NCBI GenBank assembly: GCA_046542255.1 | Contig: JBKHBT010000004.1 | Span: forward strand, 18,597 to 82,596 | DNA length: 64,000 nucleotides | Origin: JBKHBT01 sp046542255 | GTDB taxonomy: Bacteria > UBP14 > UBA6098 > JBKHBT01 | Reading direction: 5' to 3' | Part shown: in pieces, positions 17,391 through 26,338 of the stretch | Position numbering within the stretch: position 1 is the first letter of the stretch | Layout of the letters: every line of letters begins with the position of its first letter | The notes under the pieces: model-generated | What the model saw: only the letters and a program-made list of their open reading frames with translations | Told to the model about the DNA's origin: nothing | Database searches by the model: none | Position numbers and translations under genes: made by a program

Positions 17391-18749
17391 CTATTTCCCG
17401 ATACAAAAGCTGGCAAATATATCATCAAGCACATCTTTTGTGAATTCTTGCCCAAACATCCGATTTAATGTCTCTATCGCATTTTCGATCTGGACACATA
17501 GAACATCATATAGCCCATCAGAGATTGCTTTCAGGCCATTCTCAGCGGATTGATGGAGACTATTGAGATGCTCCCGATTGCGGCTGGAAAGAATCAGCTC
17601 ATCTTCATGGGATTTATTGTCGATTATTTCCTTTATCCTATCGAGAAGCTTGTTTATTCCCAGATTATCGATGGCCGAAGTTGGTATGAAATCGAAATCG
17701 AGATTATTATGAATGCAAGAGGAGGGAAGGTCGATCTTATTTAGGACATAGATGATTGATTTTCCACTATCGAAGCCGGGAATTCTATAGGTTTTATCTG
17801 TGGAATCTATTACCAATACAATAATTTCGGCCTTTTCGACAAGTTTTCTGGTTCGCTCGATGCCATCTTTTTCTACGCTTTTGGCATCTAAATTGAATCC
17901 GGCAGTATCGTATAGAATAAATGATGTGCCTTTATAGCGAATCCTATTGTCCAGATAATCTCTAGTGGTTCCGGGTTTGTGATGGACTATCGCGCGGTTT
18001 TCTTTGATAATGGCATTGAAAATGCTCGATTTGCCAGCATTAGGAAATCCATAGAGGACAACATCTATGCCTTTTGATAGCAGACTACTCCGCTCGGATC
18101 GAATCAAAAGGTCATTGGATATATTTTTCAGGTCGCAAATAGCCTTCTCAAGAGCATTCACCGGAAGATTATCGTCCACATCATCGGGGAATTCAAGATT
18201 TGCGACAAGCTCTATTCGTAGTTTTTCGAGTTTTTTTGCTATTTCTTTCAGATTTGCCAGTTCATTGTTTTCCAGAACCCTTTCGGTAGCGATCAAAGCG
18301 CTGCGATTATTGGCTTTTATGATATTATCGATTGCCTCGGCCTCGATAAGGTCCATTTTGCCATTTATGAAAGCTCTTTGGGTAAATTCGCCATTTCTTG
18401 CGATTCTTGCGCCATGTTTTTCGAGAAGCTCCATGATTGATTCGATAATTATCTCGCCGCCATGCACAAAAAGCTCGAGCATATTATCGCCAGTATAGCT
18501 ATTGGGAGCATGATAGGTCGTAAAGAGAATCTTATCGAGGACATTGCCATCACTATCGATAAGATTGCCCATCTGCATTTTCCAGCTTTTGCTTTTTGAA
18601 GGCAGGATTTTTGATTTTATTACTTTGTCTGCAATATCAAAAACCCCGGCACCGCTCAGGCGGATAATTGCCAGAGCAGCATTATTTGTGTAATTCGTAG
18701 CCGGCGCAAAGATTACATCATCATTGAATAGCTCATCACGATCAATCAT
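17391..18749 (-). CDS. mnmE: tRNA modification GTPase MnmE
   Basis: With MnmG it installs the 5-carboxymethylaminomethyl group on wobble uridine of certain tRNAs. 452 residues from the ATG at 18749 (a GTG three codons upstream is also possible). The N-terminal formyl-tetrahydrofolate-binding domain is followed by a helical domain with an embedded G domain: G1 GFPNAGKS (234-241), G2 GTTRD (260-264), G3 DTAG (281-284), G4 NKID (337-340). The catalytic C-terminal FCIGK is intact with Cys449. It is last in the rpmH-rnpA-yidD-yidC-mnmE series, a widely conserved order. mnmG is not in the window. Confidence 0.95.
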   Translation of the reverse strand: MIDRDELFNDDVIFAPATNYTNNAALAIIRLSGAGVFDIADKVIKSKILPSKSKSWKMQMGNLIDSDGNVLDKILFTTYHAPNSYTGDNMLELFVHGGEIIIESIMELLEKHGARIARNGEFTQRAFINGKMDLIEAEAIDNIIKANNRSALIATERVLENNELANLKEIAKKLEKLRIELVANLEFPDDVDDNLPVNALEKAICDLKNISNDLLIRSERSSLLSKGIDVVLYGFPNAGKSSIFNAIIKENRAIVHHKPGTTRDYLDNRIRYKGTSFILYDTAGFNLDAKSVEKDGIERTRKLVEKAEIIVLVIDSTDKTYRIPGFDSGKSIIYVLNKIDLPSSCIHNNLDFDFIPTSAIDNLGINKLLDRIKEIIDNKSHEDELILSSRNREHLNSLHQSAENGLKAISDGLYDVLCVQIENAIETLNRMFGQEFTKDVLDDIFASFCIGK

Positions 18750-18761
18750 GGTCGGCACCGA

Positions 18762-20486
18762 TCATGATTCATCATCGGCACCGATAGGTTCCGGATCTTT
18801 GGTTATGAAATTGTGGATTACTGTGAGAATATTGAAGAATGTCCAATACAGAACCAGTCCAGCGGGCATATTTCGGAAGATGAATAGAAAGAAAATCGGG
18901 AATATGTAAACCATCATCTTCTGCTTGGGGTCTTTGACCGTCATTTTCTGCTGCACGAACATAGTAACCGCCATAATTATCGGAAGCACATAGTATGGAT
19001 CGGGACTCGATAAATCCTGAAGCCATAGCCCAAAGGTGGCCTGCCGGAATTGAAAACCAAGCGATAGTGCACGATAAAGCGCAAAGAAAATCGGCATCTG
19101 GACAATCATCGGCAGGCAACCGCCGAGAGGATTGACATTATGCTTCTTGTAAAGCGCCATCGTGGCCTTATTAAGCTTCTCGGGATTATCACGATACTGT
19201 TCCTGAAGTTCCTTGAGCTTCGGCTGTATCTTCTGCATCTCTTTCATACTCTTGATTTGTTTGCTGGCGAGCGGAAGAAGCAGAAGCTTCATAAGCAGCG
19301 TAAAAATAAGAATAACAAATCCATAATTTGGTAAGAATTGGTAAATTTTATCAAAAAGCCAGAGTATCAGCTTGGTGATTGGCAGAAGCCATCGCCAGCC
19401 AAGGTCGATTGCATCTTCAAGCCCCTGCTTACAACTTTCTAAAAGCTTATAATCTGCTGGCGATGCGATTAGAAGGTGTTCACGGCTAATTATCTCTTCG
19501 GTATTTCTAAAAAGTAAAGCAATGCCGATAGCAGGAACCTGATTAATATTATCATTATAGAGATAATCACGGAATTTTCCATCGCAATACACGCCATCGG
19601 CCTTGCCGTTGGAAGGAGCCAGGATAAGTGTAAAATATTTCGATTGTGTCGAAGCAAAATCGATTGAGCCAGTATTTGAAAATTCAACTGGATTGCCCTT
19701 TTTGAATTTTTCCTTCTCGACATCATCTGCGATTTTATATGTGAGCTTGAACATATTGAGTTCTGCTGCAACCTTCTCTTCGGTGGGTAGAAGGCCTCTT
19801 CTCCACCAGAGTTTATACTGGTCGAAAGGCTCACGATTGCACTCGACAAGAAGCTTATGTCGAATCATATAACCATTGGCATAAAATTCCAGTCTTCTTC
19901 TTATAAGCGAGCTATCGGGTAATTGGCCGGTAAAGGTTATCGCACCCACCGAATCGGCATTATCGAGTAGCAATGTATCTTTATCGCTTCTGAAAATTGT
20001 ATTAGCGATTGTATATGTCTTACTTCCAGATGATAATTCGATATCGAGATTAGGCATATCCAGATCCTGCGGAACCATCTGGATAAGCTCGCCATTGCCG
20101 TAGGTATGGTCCAAAAGCTTCAGACTTATAATATCAGCGCCACGGGTTGACATTATAATCCGCATGTCATTTGTTTCGATGAATATTTCTTTGGCATCGA
20201 GGGAATCCGATAGGGTATCGATTGCAAGGGGACTCGAGTCTCTCGAAAAGGCATCTGGCTTTTGCAATTTTGCTGAAGAAAGGTCAGATGTTTTGGAATT
20301 ACTCAAAGTATCTATGTGGCTGTCTTGATATGATAATGAACTTTCATCATCTGTATTGCTATCGTTTGTTGCGGTTTGCTTTAATGCGCTTTCCTCGGAG
20401 GGTGGATTGACAAGTTTATTATAAACAGGCATGAGAAAAAGTATAGCAGCAATTAAAATAATTCCAATAATGGTCTTTTTGTCCAT
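18762..20486 (-). CDS. yidC: Membrane protein insertase YidC
   Basis: Inserts and folds inner-membrane proteins, alone or with SecYEG. 574 residues in the Gram-negative layout: N-terminal anchor (MDKKTIIGIILIAAILFLMP), a Ser/Asp-rich linker, a large periplasmic beta domain to about 340, then the conserved C-terminal five-helix insertase region containing NYGFVILIFTLLMKLLLLPL and NPLGGCLPMIVQMPIFFALY. I chose the ATG at 20486, two bases after the yidD stop, because it puts the anchor at the N-terminus as in other YidC proteins; a start 36 bases upstream would overlap yidD. The end is acidic. Confidence 0.95.
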   Translation of the reverse strand: MDKKTIIGIILIAAILFLMPVYNKLVNPPSEESALKQTATNDSNTDDESSLSYQDSHIDTLSNSKTSDLSSAKLQKPDAFSRDSSPLAIDTLSDSLDAKEIFIETNDMRIIMSTRGADIISLKLLDHTYGNGELIQMVPQDLDMPNLDIELSSGSKTYTIANTIFRSDKDTLLLDNADSVGAITFTGQLPDSSLIRRRLEFYANGYMIRHKLLVECNREPFDQYKLWWRRGLLPTEEKVAAELNMFKLTYKIADDVEKEKFKKGNPVEFSNTGSIDFASTQSKYFTLILAPSNGKADGVYCDGKFRDYLYNDNINQVPAIGIALLFRNTEEIISREHLLIASPADYKLLESCKQGLEDAIDLGWRWLLPITKLILWLFDKIYQFLPNYGFVILIFTLLMKLLLLPLASKQIKSMKEMQKIQPKLKELQEQYRDNPEKLNKATMALYKKHNVNPLGGCLPMIVQMPIFFALYRALSLGFQFRQATFGLWLQDLSSPDPYYVLPIIMAVTMFVQQKMTVKDPKQKMMVYIFPIFFLFIFRNMPAGLVLYWTFFNILTVIHNFITKDPEPIGADDES

Positions 20487-20487
20487 C

Positions 20488-20736
20488 TTATTCACTTTCT
20501 TTTCTGTAATATTTGAAGGCATCTTTCAACGGGACATTCTGTGGTGGAACTTCATCTATACCACCTTTTGAAATAGGATTGCATCGCAAGATCCGCCACG
20601 ATGAAAGGATTGTCCCCTTTATTAGTCCATGTTTGTGTAATGATTCGATCGAATAATGAGAACAACTGGGATAATACCTGCACGTTGGAGGCAGAAGAGG
20701 CGAGATCAGCCTCTGATAAGCTTTGATAATAATCAC
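20488..20736 (-). CDS. yidD: Membrane protein insertion efficiency factor YidD
   Basis: About 82 residues. The family signature is clear: KAYQRLISPLLPPTCRYYPSC, then SHYSIESLHKHGLIKG and RILRCNPISKGGIDEVPP. The two cysteine-containing motifs typical of YidD are present. The start is uncertain. GTG at 20736 gives the usual length with little ribosome-binding signal, while the frame is open further back to the rnpA stop, where a CTG follows AGGA. No ATG is available. It sits between rnpA and yidC as in most bacteria. Confidence 0.9.
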   Translation of the reverse strand: MIIIKAYQRLISPLLPPTCRYYPSCSHYSIESLHKHGLIKGTILSSWRILRCNPISKGGIDEVPPQNVPLKDAFKYYRKESE

Positions 20737-20786
20737 AAATGGCCAAACAAAAGCGAATTTGATTTTATCCAGATAGCTTTTATTTC

Positions 20787-21125
20787 CTAAAGCGTGAATC
20801 CAAACCTCCTCGAAAGGTCTTCTCTTAGTTCCTTCGATAAAGCTCTATTAGACAGCTCTTTTGTAAATGCACGAGGGATAATTAGATAATGGCAATCCGG
20901 CCTGATATGCGCTATATTTTGTCTTAGAGTTTCTCTAATTATACGCCTTATTCTATTTCTCCGCACAGCATTTCCTATTTTGCGGGATATACGTATTCCC
21001 AGTTTAGGATTCTCTATGTCTTTTTTCAAAGACAATATCACCAGATATTTGCCGTGATATTTATGAGTCTTAGTAGTTCTAAATTCCTCAAAATGCTTTC
21101 GCAATTTCAAGGATTCAAGCTTCAT
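20787..21125 (-). CDS. rnpA: Ribonuclease P protein component
   Basis: The 112-residue protein subunit of RNase P, which helps the RNA subunit trim tRNA 5' leaders. The conserved RNR motif is in GNAVRRNRIRRIIRETLR, and LGIRISRKIG is the usual strand before it. The start overlaps the rpmH stop by four bases in total (ATGA), the standard coupling with L34. Confidence 0.94.
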   Translation of the reverse strand: MKLESLKLRKHFEEFRTTKTHKYHGKYLVILSLKKDIENPKLGIRISRKIGNAVRRNRIRRIIRETLRQNIAHIRPDCHYLIIPRAFTKELSNRALSKELREDLSRRFGFTL

Positions 21126-21274
21126 TTCTTCGGATGTTTCTTAGAAACGGATAAGGACTTTCTGCCTTTTCTACGCCTTCTATTAATAAGTTTCCGTCCG
21201 CTTTTTGTTTTCATCCTGGCTCTGAAACCGTGTTTTCTTTTTCTCTTTGTATTACTTCTTTTTTTAATTAGCAT
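21122..21274 (-). CDS. rpmH: 50S ribosomal protein L34
   Basis: A 50-residue basic protein. The L34 core KRKHGFRARMKTKSGRK and the following NRRRRKGRKSLSVSK are unmistakable. The N-terminus is MLIKKRSNT rather than the usual MKRT(F/Y)QPS, so the conserved QPS turn is missing. The C-terminus has extra lysines (KKHPKK). GGGAG precedes the start. The gene overlaps rnpA by the ATGA junction. Confidence 0.95.
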   Translation of the reverse strand: MLIKKRSNTKRKRKHGFRARMKTKSGRKLINRRRRKGRKSLSVSKKHPKK

Positions 21275-21294
21275 AATTTATCTCCCTTTTCAAA

Positions 21295-21603
21295 TTAGAA
21301 ATTAGTTGGTAATCCAAGTCCGCCGGTTACCTCGGCGAGTTGTTCTTGCATCAGTTCATTAGATCTTTGCATTGCGCCATTTATGGCAGAGATGATAAGG
21401 TCTTGCAGCATCTCGATGTCTTCCGGGTCAACGACATCTTTTGCAATCGAAAGCTCGAGTAGCTCTTGCCGGCCATTCACAATAGCCTTAACAACTCCAC
21501 CACCGGAAGAGAATTCGACTCTTTCATCGGCAAGCTCTTCCTGCTTCCTTTCGATTTCCTTCTGCATCTTTTGTGCTTGTTTCATCATTTTTTGTATATT
21601 CAT
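21295..21603 (-). CDS. ybaB: YbaB/EbfC family nucleoid-associated protein
   Basis: A 102-residue DNA-binding protein. MNIQKMMKQAQKMQKEIERKQ is given here only in outline: it matches the family's N-terminal helix, and the central VEFSSGGGVVKAIVNGRQELLEL and DPEDIEMLQDLIISAINGA follow the family pattern. It lies directly after dnaX, the usual position of this gene in many bacteria (dnaX-ybaB-recR). Here recR is absent and rpmH follows after 20 bases. Confidence 0.93.
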   Translation of the reverse strand: MNIQKMMKQAQKMQKEIERKQEELADERVEFSSGGGVVKAIVNGRQELLELSIAKDVVDPEDIEMLQDLIISAINGAMQRSNELMQEQLAEVTGGLGLPTNF

Positions 21604-21619
21604 TTATCCTCCATATGAA

Positions 21620-23215
21620 CTAATCGAGTGGTTTTGCATCGAATAGATCAAAAATATCTTCCATTTCAGAATCTTTTTCATCTGGTTCATTCGCATTTGA
21701 TTTATTAACAGGTTCTTCAGTCCCAGATGAAGAATTATCGCTCTCTTTTGTCTGTGCAATACTGGGTAAATCAAAAGATAACTTATAATGCTGGCCATAT
21801 ACATCGGAAATCATTTCAGAAAGCAATTCTTGATTTTCAATAATTAGCCTTTTTTCTGCTTTTTCTTTGATATCATCAGGAATAATGACTGTAATTTGTT
21901 TATCATTTTCCTGAATTTCGCATTTTTGAAGAATCTGGCAGAGTGCATGATTGTTTTGATTTAGCAAATCATATAGCACCTGAATTTTAGGCTTTGTCGT
22001 TTCGGGATTTTGGGCAGAAGGTGCTTCGGTTTTGGGTAGATTATTTGCGAAAGCTGGCTTATATCCTTCGGGAATGATAACTTTAACCGGCTCAGGCTGT
22101 TTGACATCGATATCGGGCAATTGCTTTAGTATGCTTTTTAATTCGGTAGTATTTTGCATCATACCGATATATAATAGAATTTCTTCGAGAAGATAGGATG
22201 GCCTTTTGGAATATTTCATCTTCTGGACAGTTTCTGAAAGCAGCCTAATAATCCTCGTGAAATCTTCTATATCGTATCTTTTTATTATTTCGAGTGTTTC
22301 TGGCTGGTTTTCCTCTTTTAGCTTGTCTATCATAGTCTCTCGATAGCCATCTATCAAGCCTTCGATTAGATTGCTGGGCGATATTCCGGTTTGTATTGTG
22401 GCTTGAAGTTTTTCCAGCATTTCCTTGAGATTGCCTGTCGATGCTAATGTTGCAAGTTCGATAAATACCATTCTGGGTAGTACGCCAAGGATCTGGGCAG
22501 CCGTTTGCCTGTCTATTTCTTCGTCTTTTGCATATGCAATTATCTGGTCGAAAAGCGAAAGCCCATCTCGCAAAGCGCCATCGGCTTTAAGAGCGATAAG
22601 TTCTGCTGCTTCTTCGGAGAGGTTTATACTTTCAGGTTCTGCAAGGTCCAATAATCGTTGCTTTATCTTTTCGGTTGGGATTCTTTTGAAATCATGGCGC
22701 TGGCATCTGGATATTATAGTCGCTGGTATTTTCTCCGGTTCTGTTGTGGCAAAGATGAAAACCACATTGGGTGGCGGCTCTTCTAATGTCTTAAGGAGTG
22801 CATTAAATGCGTGATTTGTTAGCATATGGACTTCATCGATGATGATAACTTTATAGCGATTCTGGGGTGCATATTGCACGCTCTCGCGTATCGGCTGAAT
22901 ATCATCGACAGATCGATTTGATGCGCCGTCCATTTCCAGTACATCAGGCGAGCGTGTTTCTGTGATTTCGATGCATGATGAGCATTTATTGCAGGGCGTA
23001 GGCGTGGGGCTATCGGCATTCTGGCAATTCAATGCCTTTGCCAAAATACGCGCAGTAGTAGTCTTGCCGACACCTCTTGGCCCTGAAAATAGATATGAAT
23101 GAGATATTCTCTCATTTGATATCGCATTCTTCAGCGTATCTGTTATCAGCTTCTGCGATAGAACATCATCGAATGTTTGCGGCCGCCATTTGCGCGCCAG
23201 AACTAAATATGACAT
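21620..23215 (-). CDS. dnaX: DNA polymerase III subunit gamma/tau
   Basis: Clamp-loader ATPase. 531 residues. AAA+ core: Walker A GPRGVGKT (45-52), zinc ligands Cys64, Cys75, Cys78 and Cys81, Walker B region VIIIDEVHML, and sensor/arginine-finger region ATIISRCQRHDFKR. The C-terminal tau-like part (from about 370) has low-complexity Pro/Lys and a roughly 100-residue domain. AAGGAG lies five bases before the start. I saw no canonical slippery heptamer for a gamma-producing frameshift. It probably heads the dnaX-ybaB-rpmH-rnpA-yidD-yidC-mnmE transcript. Confidence 0.95.
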   Translation of the reverse strand: MSYLVLARKWRPQTFDDVLSQKLITDTLKNAISNERISHSYLFSGPRGVGKTTTARILAKALNCQNADSPTPTPCNKCSSCIEITETRSPDVLEMDGASNRSVDDIQPIRESVQYAPQNRYKVIIIDEVHMLTNHAFNALLKTLEEPPPNVVFIFATTEPEKIPATIISRCQRHDFKRIPTEKIKQRLLDLAEPESINLSEEAAELIALKADGALRDGLSLFDQIIAYAKDEEIDRQTAAQILGVLPRMVFIELATLASTGNLKEMLEKLQATIQTGISPSNLIEGLIDGYRETMIDKLKEENQPETLEIIKRYDIEDFTRIIRLLSETVQKMKYSKRPSYLLEEILLYIGMMQNTTELKSILKQLPDIDVKQPEPVKVIIPEGYKPAFANNLPKTEAPSAQNPETTKPKIQVLYDLLNQNNHALCQILQKCEIQENDKQITVIIPDDIKEKAEKRLIIENQELLSEMISDVYGQHYKLSFDLPSIAQTKESDNSSSGTEEPVNKSNANEPDEKDSEMEDIFDLFDAKPLD

Positions 23216-23343
23216 CTGTACTCCTTGACAAACTCACATAAACAATAAAATTTATTCAAATTTCGATTTCAATGCAAGCATTATCTCTAATTATCATTTT
23301 TTCAAGGAAACTAATGTCCAAGATATGAATTTAACAGGCTTAG

Positions 23344-24600
23344 TCAAATGAAAATAATAGTGAACTTTGTGCCCTTGCCTTTTTGAGATTGCACATTGAT
23401 TTTAGCGCCATGGTCTTCGAGAATTCTTTTGACAACGCTCATGCCGATACCTGTCCCGCCTTTTTTGGTGGTATAGAAAGGCATGAAAATTTTTTGCAGG
23501 CTTTCTTTGGAAATTCCCGAGCCGGTGTCTCGAATTGAAAGCTGAACTTCGCCGCTTTTCTTTGCAGTAGAAACAGTTATATGCCCGCCTTTTTTGGTTG
23601 CTTCCTTAGCATTTAAGAGCAAATTAAGAAGCATCTGCTTTATTTGCTTCTCATCGGCCTTGATATAAACTGGGTTTTCCCAGAGATCGGTCATAATCGT
23701 AATGCCGGCCGAGACACATTCCGGTGCAAAGAAACGAACCACCTGCAAGACCGTCTCATTAAGATCGAATCGGGATATCTGCATCGCGGGTGTTCGAGCA
23801 AAACGAAGATAGTTTGCAAGATAATTCGTCAGGCGATTTAGCTCACGGTCGATGCGATCGATTTTTTTCATGAGGGCGGTGTTTTCCTGGAAATCAGTAT
23901 TCTCCTGAATCAGTTGAATATTCATCTTCACAGTATTAAGGGGATTCTTCAACTCATGGGCAAAATCACTGGAAATCTCACCCAAATATGCCTTGCTCTT
24001 ATATTCTGCAATCTCGCCCTTCATGCGATAAATATTAAGATATGTAAAAATACTCATCACAAGCAGCAAAATGATAAGCACTCCGCCCGGTAGAAGCATA
24101 ATAAGAAAGGATCTTCGTACCCTAAGAGGGACCACAGGAAGTCGGGTATTTCTAGGAAAAGCGATCTGTAATGAATGGTGATTATCGATAGGTATGGCAA
24201 TATCCGCAACATGAATGGTGACTCTTTTCAGGTCGATTTCATTGCCGACAATAGATAGCTCATTTTGATATGGCCTTGCTAACTCGCGACCGACACCATA
24301 AGATGCCTGAACGATTTTACCATCTTTCCTTATAATAAACCAATATATAATATTCCGCCGCTTCAGGGAACGTTCCAGTTCCAGAATAGTGCCGGCAGGC
24401 AATACGCCATCGATTATTGCGCCATCGAGCCATTCGGATATCTGTTCTGCATATTCGATTTCATCGGCCAGCTCGAGTTTCAAAAATTCCCATTGCATCC
24501 TTCGCGAGAACATTCGATAGCCAATCAAAGATGTAGTCGCAAAAATAATTATGATTATAATAGAAAGTATCAACGGCCTTTTATATGGTATTCTCTGCAT
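23344..24600 (-). CDS. Membrane sensor histidine kinase
   Basis: 418 residues. Transmembrane helices lie at about 10-28 and 164-188 and enclose a roughly 135-residue extracytoplasmic domain with a PAS-like/Cache-like look (IIYWFIIRKDGKIVQASYG). The H-box is SDFAHELKNPL with His215. N-box LLNLLLNAKEAT, G1 IRDTGSGIS, F MPFYTTKKGG and G2 TGIGMSVVKRI are intact. Its start is 2 bases after the thiL stop, so they are cotranscribed. No partner regulator is adjacent; it may use the NtrC-type regulator at 8526 or one elsewhere. Confidence 0.9.
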   Translation of the reverse strand: MQRIPYKRPLILSIIIIIIFATTSLIGYRMFSRRMQWEFLKLELADEIEYAEQISEWLDGAIIDGVLPAGTILELERSLKRRNIIYWFIIRKDGKIVQASYGVGRELARPYQNELSIVGNEIDLKRVTIHVADIAIPIDNHHSLQIAFPRNTRLPVVPLRVRRSFLIMLLPGGVLIILLLVMSIFTYLNIYRMKGEIAEYKSKAYLGEISSDFAHELKNPLNTVKMNIQLIQENTDFQENTALMKKIDRIDRELNRLTNYLANYLRFARTPAMQISRFDLNETVLQVVRFFAPECVSAGITIMTDLWENPVYIKADEKQIKQMLLNLLLNAKEATKKGGHITVSTAKKSGEVQLSIRDTGSGISKESLQKIFMPFYTTKKGGTGIGMSVVKRILEDHGAKINVQSQKGKGTKFTIIFI

Positions 24601-24602
24601 TA

Positions 24603-25541
24603 TTAAAAGTGTCTAAACCCCTTGAATCTGTCATTATTAATCATCTCACCTTTGTAAAAAACTTCATAACCGGAATCAATAATTTGTCCAATTGGCCAGA
24701 TATTCCCGTATATTGCCTTTTGTGCCTTCTGGAGATTCTTCTCGGACATCGTCATTATAAGTTCGAATTCCTCGCCGGAATTGGCTGCATCAATATGCAT
24801 TTTCTTTTTATCTGCATAGAAGTCTTTGATACTCTTGTCGATATTTATTTTATCTAAATGGATTATTGCGCCTTTATTGGATGCATCTAAGATATGCTTT
24901 AGGTCGGCGATGAGTCCATCGGAAATATCAGCCATAGAATGGACAATATTAAGTTCGCTAAGAGCCTTTGCAATCTCGAGTCTGGGTTTTGGACAAATGA
25001 ATTTTTCTAATATTCTATTTGAGCTGATAACATCATCGGTCAGCAATTTATTCAAGGCAAAGCCACTTCTTCCGATATCGCCAGTTATGCAAATTATGTC
25101 GTCAGTCCGGGCTTGGGAGCGTTTTATCGGATAATCGACATAGCCCACAGCAGTGGTAACAATCTTAATCCCATTGGTAGATTTGGCAATATTGCCACCT
25201 TTTAGTTCGATATCGAATTCATCTGTGAATCGTGCGATTCCTTTATATATCTCAAGAATATGGCTTTCTTCGAGGTTATCGGGAATTGCAATAGCGGTAA
25301 GGATTGCCCCGGATGATGCACCGCAGGCCGCCAAATCGGAAACAGCAGCAGAAACAGCACGATAGCCTATCTGTATAAAATCCAGCCAATTTCTTCTATA
25401 ATGAATATCTTCCGACATCTCATCACATGTCAAGACGATATAGCCATTCCCTGATGGAATAAATGCAGCATCATCGCTTGAGTCTAAAGCTGAAAATAGC
25501 GAAGAAATTTTATCTATTAATTCAAACTCACCATATTTCAT
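24603..25541 (-). CDS. thiL: Thiamine-monophosphate kinase
   Basis: Phosphorylates thiamine monophosphate to thiamine diphosphate. 312 residues from the ATG at 25541, where MKYGEFELIDKISSLF matches the usual ThiL beginning; a longer frame exists but lacks support. Family signatures of the PurM/ThiL fold are present: SSDDAAFI, GYRAVSAAVSDLAACGA, the glycine-rich ELKGGNIAKS and SMADISDGLIADLKHIL. The metal-binding TCDEMSEDIHY replaces the common TTDMLVEGVHF. No other thiamine genes are nearby and the downstream partner is a histidine kinase, an unusual pairing. Confidence 0.9.
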   Translation of the reverse strand: MKYGEFELIDKISSLFSALDSSDDAAFIPSGNGYIVLTCDEMSEDIHYRRNWLDFIQIGYRAVSAAVSDLAACGASSGAILTAIAIPDNLEESHILEIYKGIARFTDEFDIELKGGNIAKSTNGIKIVTTAVGYVDYPIKRSQARTDDIICITGDIGRSGFALNKLLTDDVISSNRILEKFICPKPRLEIAKALSELNIVHSMADISDGLIADLKHILDASNKGAIIHLDKINIDKSIKDFYADKKKMHIDAANSGEEFELIMTMSEKNLQKAQKAIYGNIWPIGQIIDSGYEVFYKGEMINNDRFKGFRHF

Positions 25542-25604
25542 ATTATAAATATAAGATTCGAATGCAAAAGAGAAAGGATAAAATAATAATGGAATCAATC
25601 GATT

Positions 25605-26213
25605 TTATCTATCATGGGGTGCAAGATTCGGCTCGGGAATTAGCATTCCAGAATAATGCTTGGCAAACTCTTCAGAAGCACCTGGTCCATTAGCGGTTAT
25701 AATATTTTTATATACGACAACTGTCTTGTCCACATACATCGCATCGCATTTTTTTAGCTCATCGCTTGCGCTTTTGTATGCTGTGGCCGCAGTGTTTTCG
25801 AGTAAACCAGCCCTTGCCAAAATCACAGGTGCCAGGCAGATTGCACCGAGCGGTTTCTCGGCCTGATTGAATTCTTTAGCAAGAGACTGAGCATTCTTAT
25901 TATCCCAAAGGCTTTGTGCTCCGACACCACCTACAAAGATAATGCCATCGAAACTACCAGGGTTTATATTTTCAATCAAGATATCGGGTTTTGCTTTTCC
26001 GCCTTTCATGCCAGTGGCTTCATCGAGTGTAGTGGAAGCGATCGTAACCTTAGCTCCATTGCTTTCGAGGACTTTTTTGGGTATATCGAGCTCTTCGTCC
26101 CGATAGTTCTTTTCGGAAATCACTATGACAACCTTTTTGCCGTTCAATGGTGTATTCTCAGCTAACATACTAAAAACTAGTATGACAAACAGTACAAAAG
26201 ATAGCTTCTTCAT
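25605..26213 (-). CDS. Exported DJ-1/PfpI family protein
   Basis: 202 residues. After a hydrophobic N-terminal signal (LSFVLFVILVFSMLAENT) comes a complete DJ-1/PfpI Rossmann-like domain: KVVIVISEKNYRDEEL, DGIIFVGGVGAQSLW and the nucleophile elbow GAICLAPVILARAG with Cys126. Glu40/Glu41 are candidates for the conserved acidic partner. GGAGGA lies before the ATG at 26213; an earlier in-frame ATG is part of that Shine-Dalgarno. Most DJ-1 relatives are cytosolic chaperones, glyoxalases or peptidases, so the signal peptide is unusual and suggests a periplasmic role. Substrate unknown. Confidence 0.85.
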   Translation of the reverse strand: MKKLSFVLFVILVFSMLAENTPLNGKKVVIVISEKNYRDEELDIPKKVLESNGAKVTIASTTLDEATGMKGGKAKPDILIENINPGSFDGIIFVGGVGAQSLWDNKNAQSLAKEFNQAEKPLGAICLAPVILARAGLLENTAATAYKSASDELKKCDAMYVDKTVVVYKNIITANGPGASEEFAKHYSGMLIPEPNLAPHDR

Positions 26214-26287
26214 TTTATCCTCCATGTATTTAACTCTAATCTATATATTAAGATAGCTAATAGAAAGCCTAATAGCAAATATATAAT

Positions 26288-26316
26288 AAAAAAAGGCCGC
26301 CAAAAAAGACGGCCTT
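26288..26316 (-). terminator. Rho-independent terminator after the TonB-dependent receptor
   Basis: Read on the minus strand: AAGGCCG stem, an 8-10 base U-rich loop, CGGCCTT, then a run of about eight T. It begins 22 bases after the receptor stop codon and separates the receptor operon from the DJ-1 gene. Confidence 0.8.
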
Positions 26317-26338
26317 GAAAACTTTATTATTATTGGAT

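Noticed and set aside
17317..17553. Small plus-strand open frame after the hairpin repeat
   Set aside because: It runs into the antisense of mnmE and starts in the TA-rich part of the repeat without a ribosome-binding site.
20761..21300. Replication origin near rpmH/rnpA
   Set aside because: The gene order suggests it, but no dnaA gene and no cluster of TTATCCACA-like boxes is visible; single TTATCC matches are expected by chance.
21841..21870. Programmed frameshift site in dnaX
   Set aside because: A run of six A occurs in the tau region (GAA AAA AGG), but in this frame it does not give the A-AAA-AAG slippery heptamer and I saw no following stem-loop.
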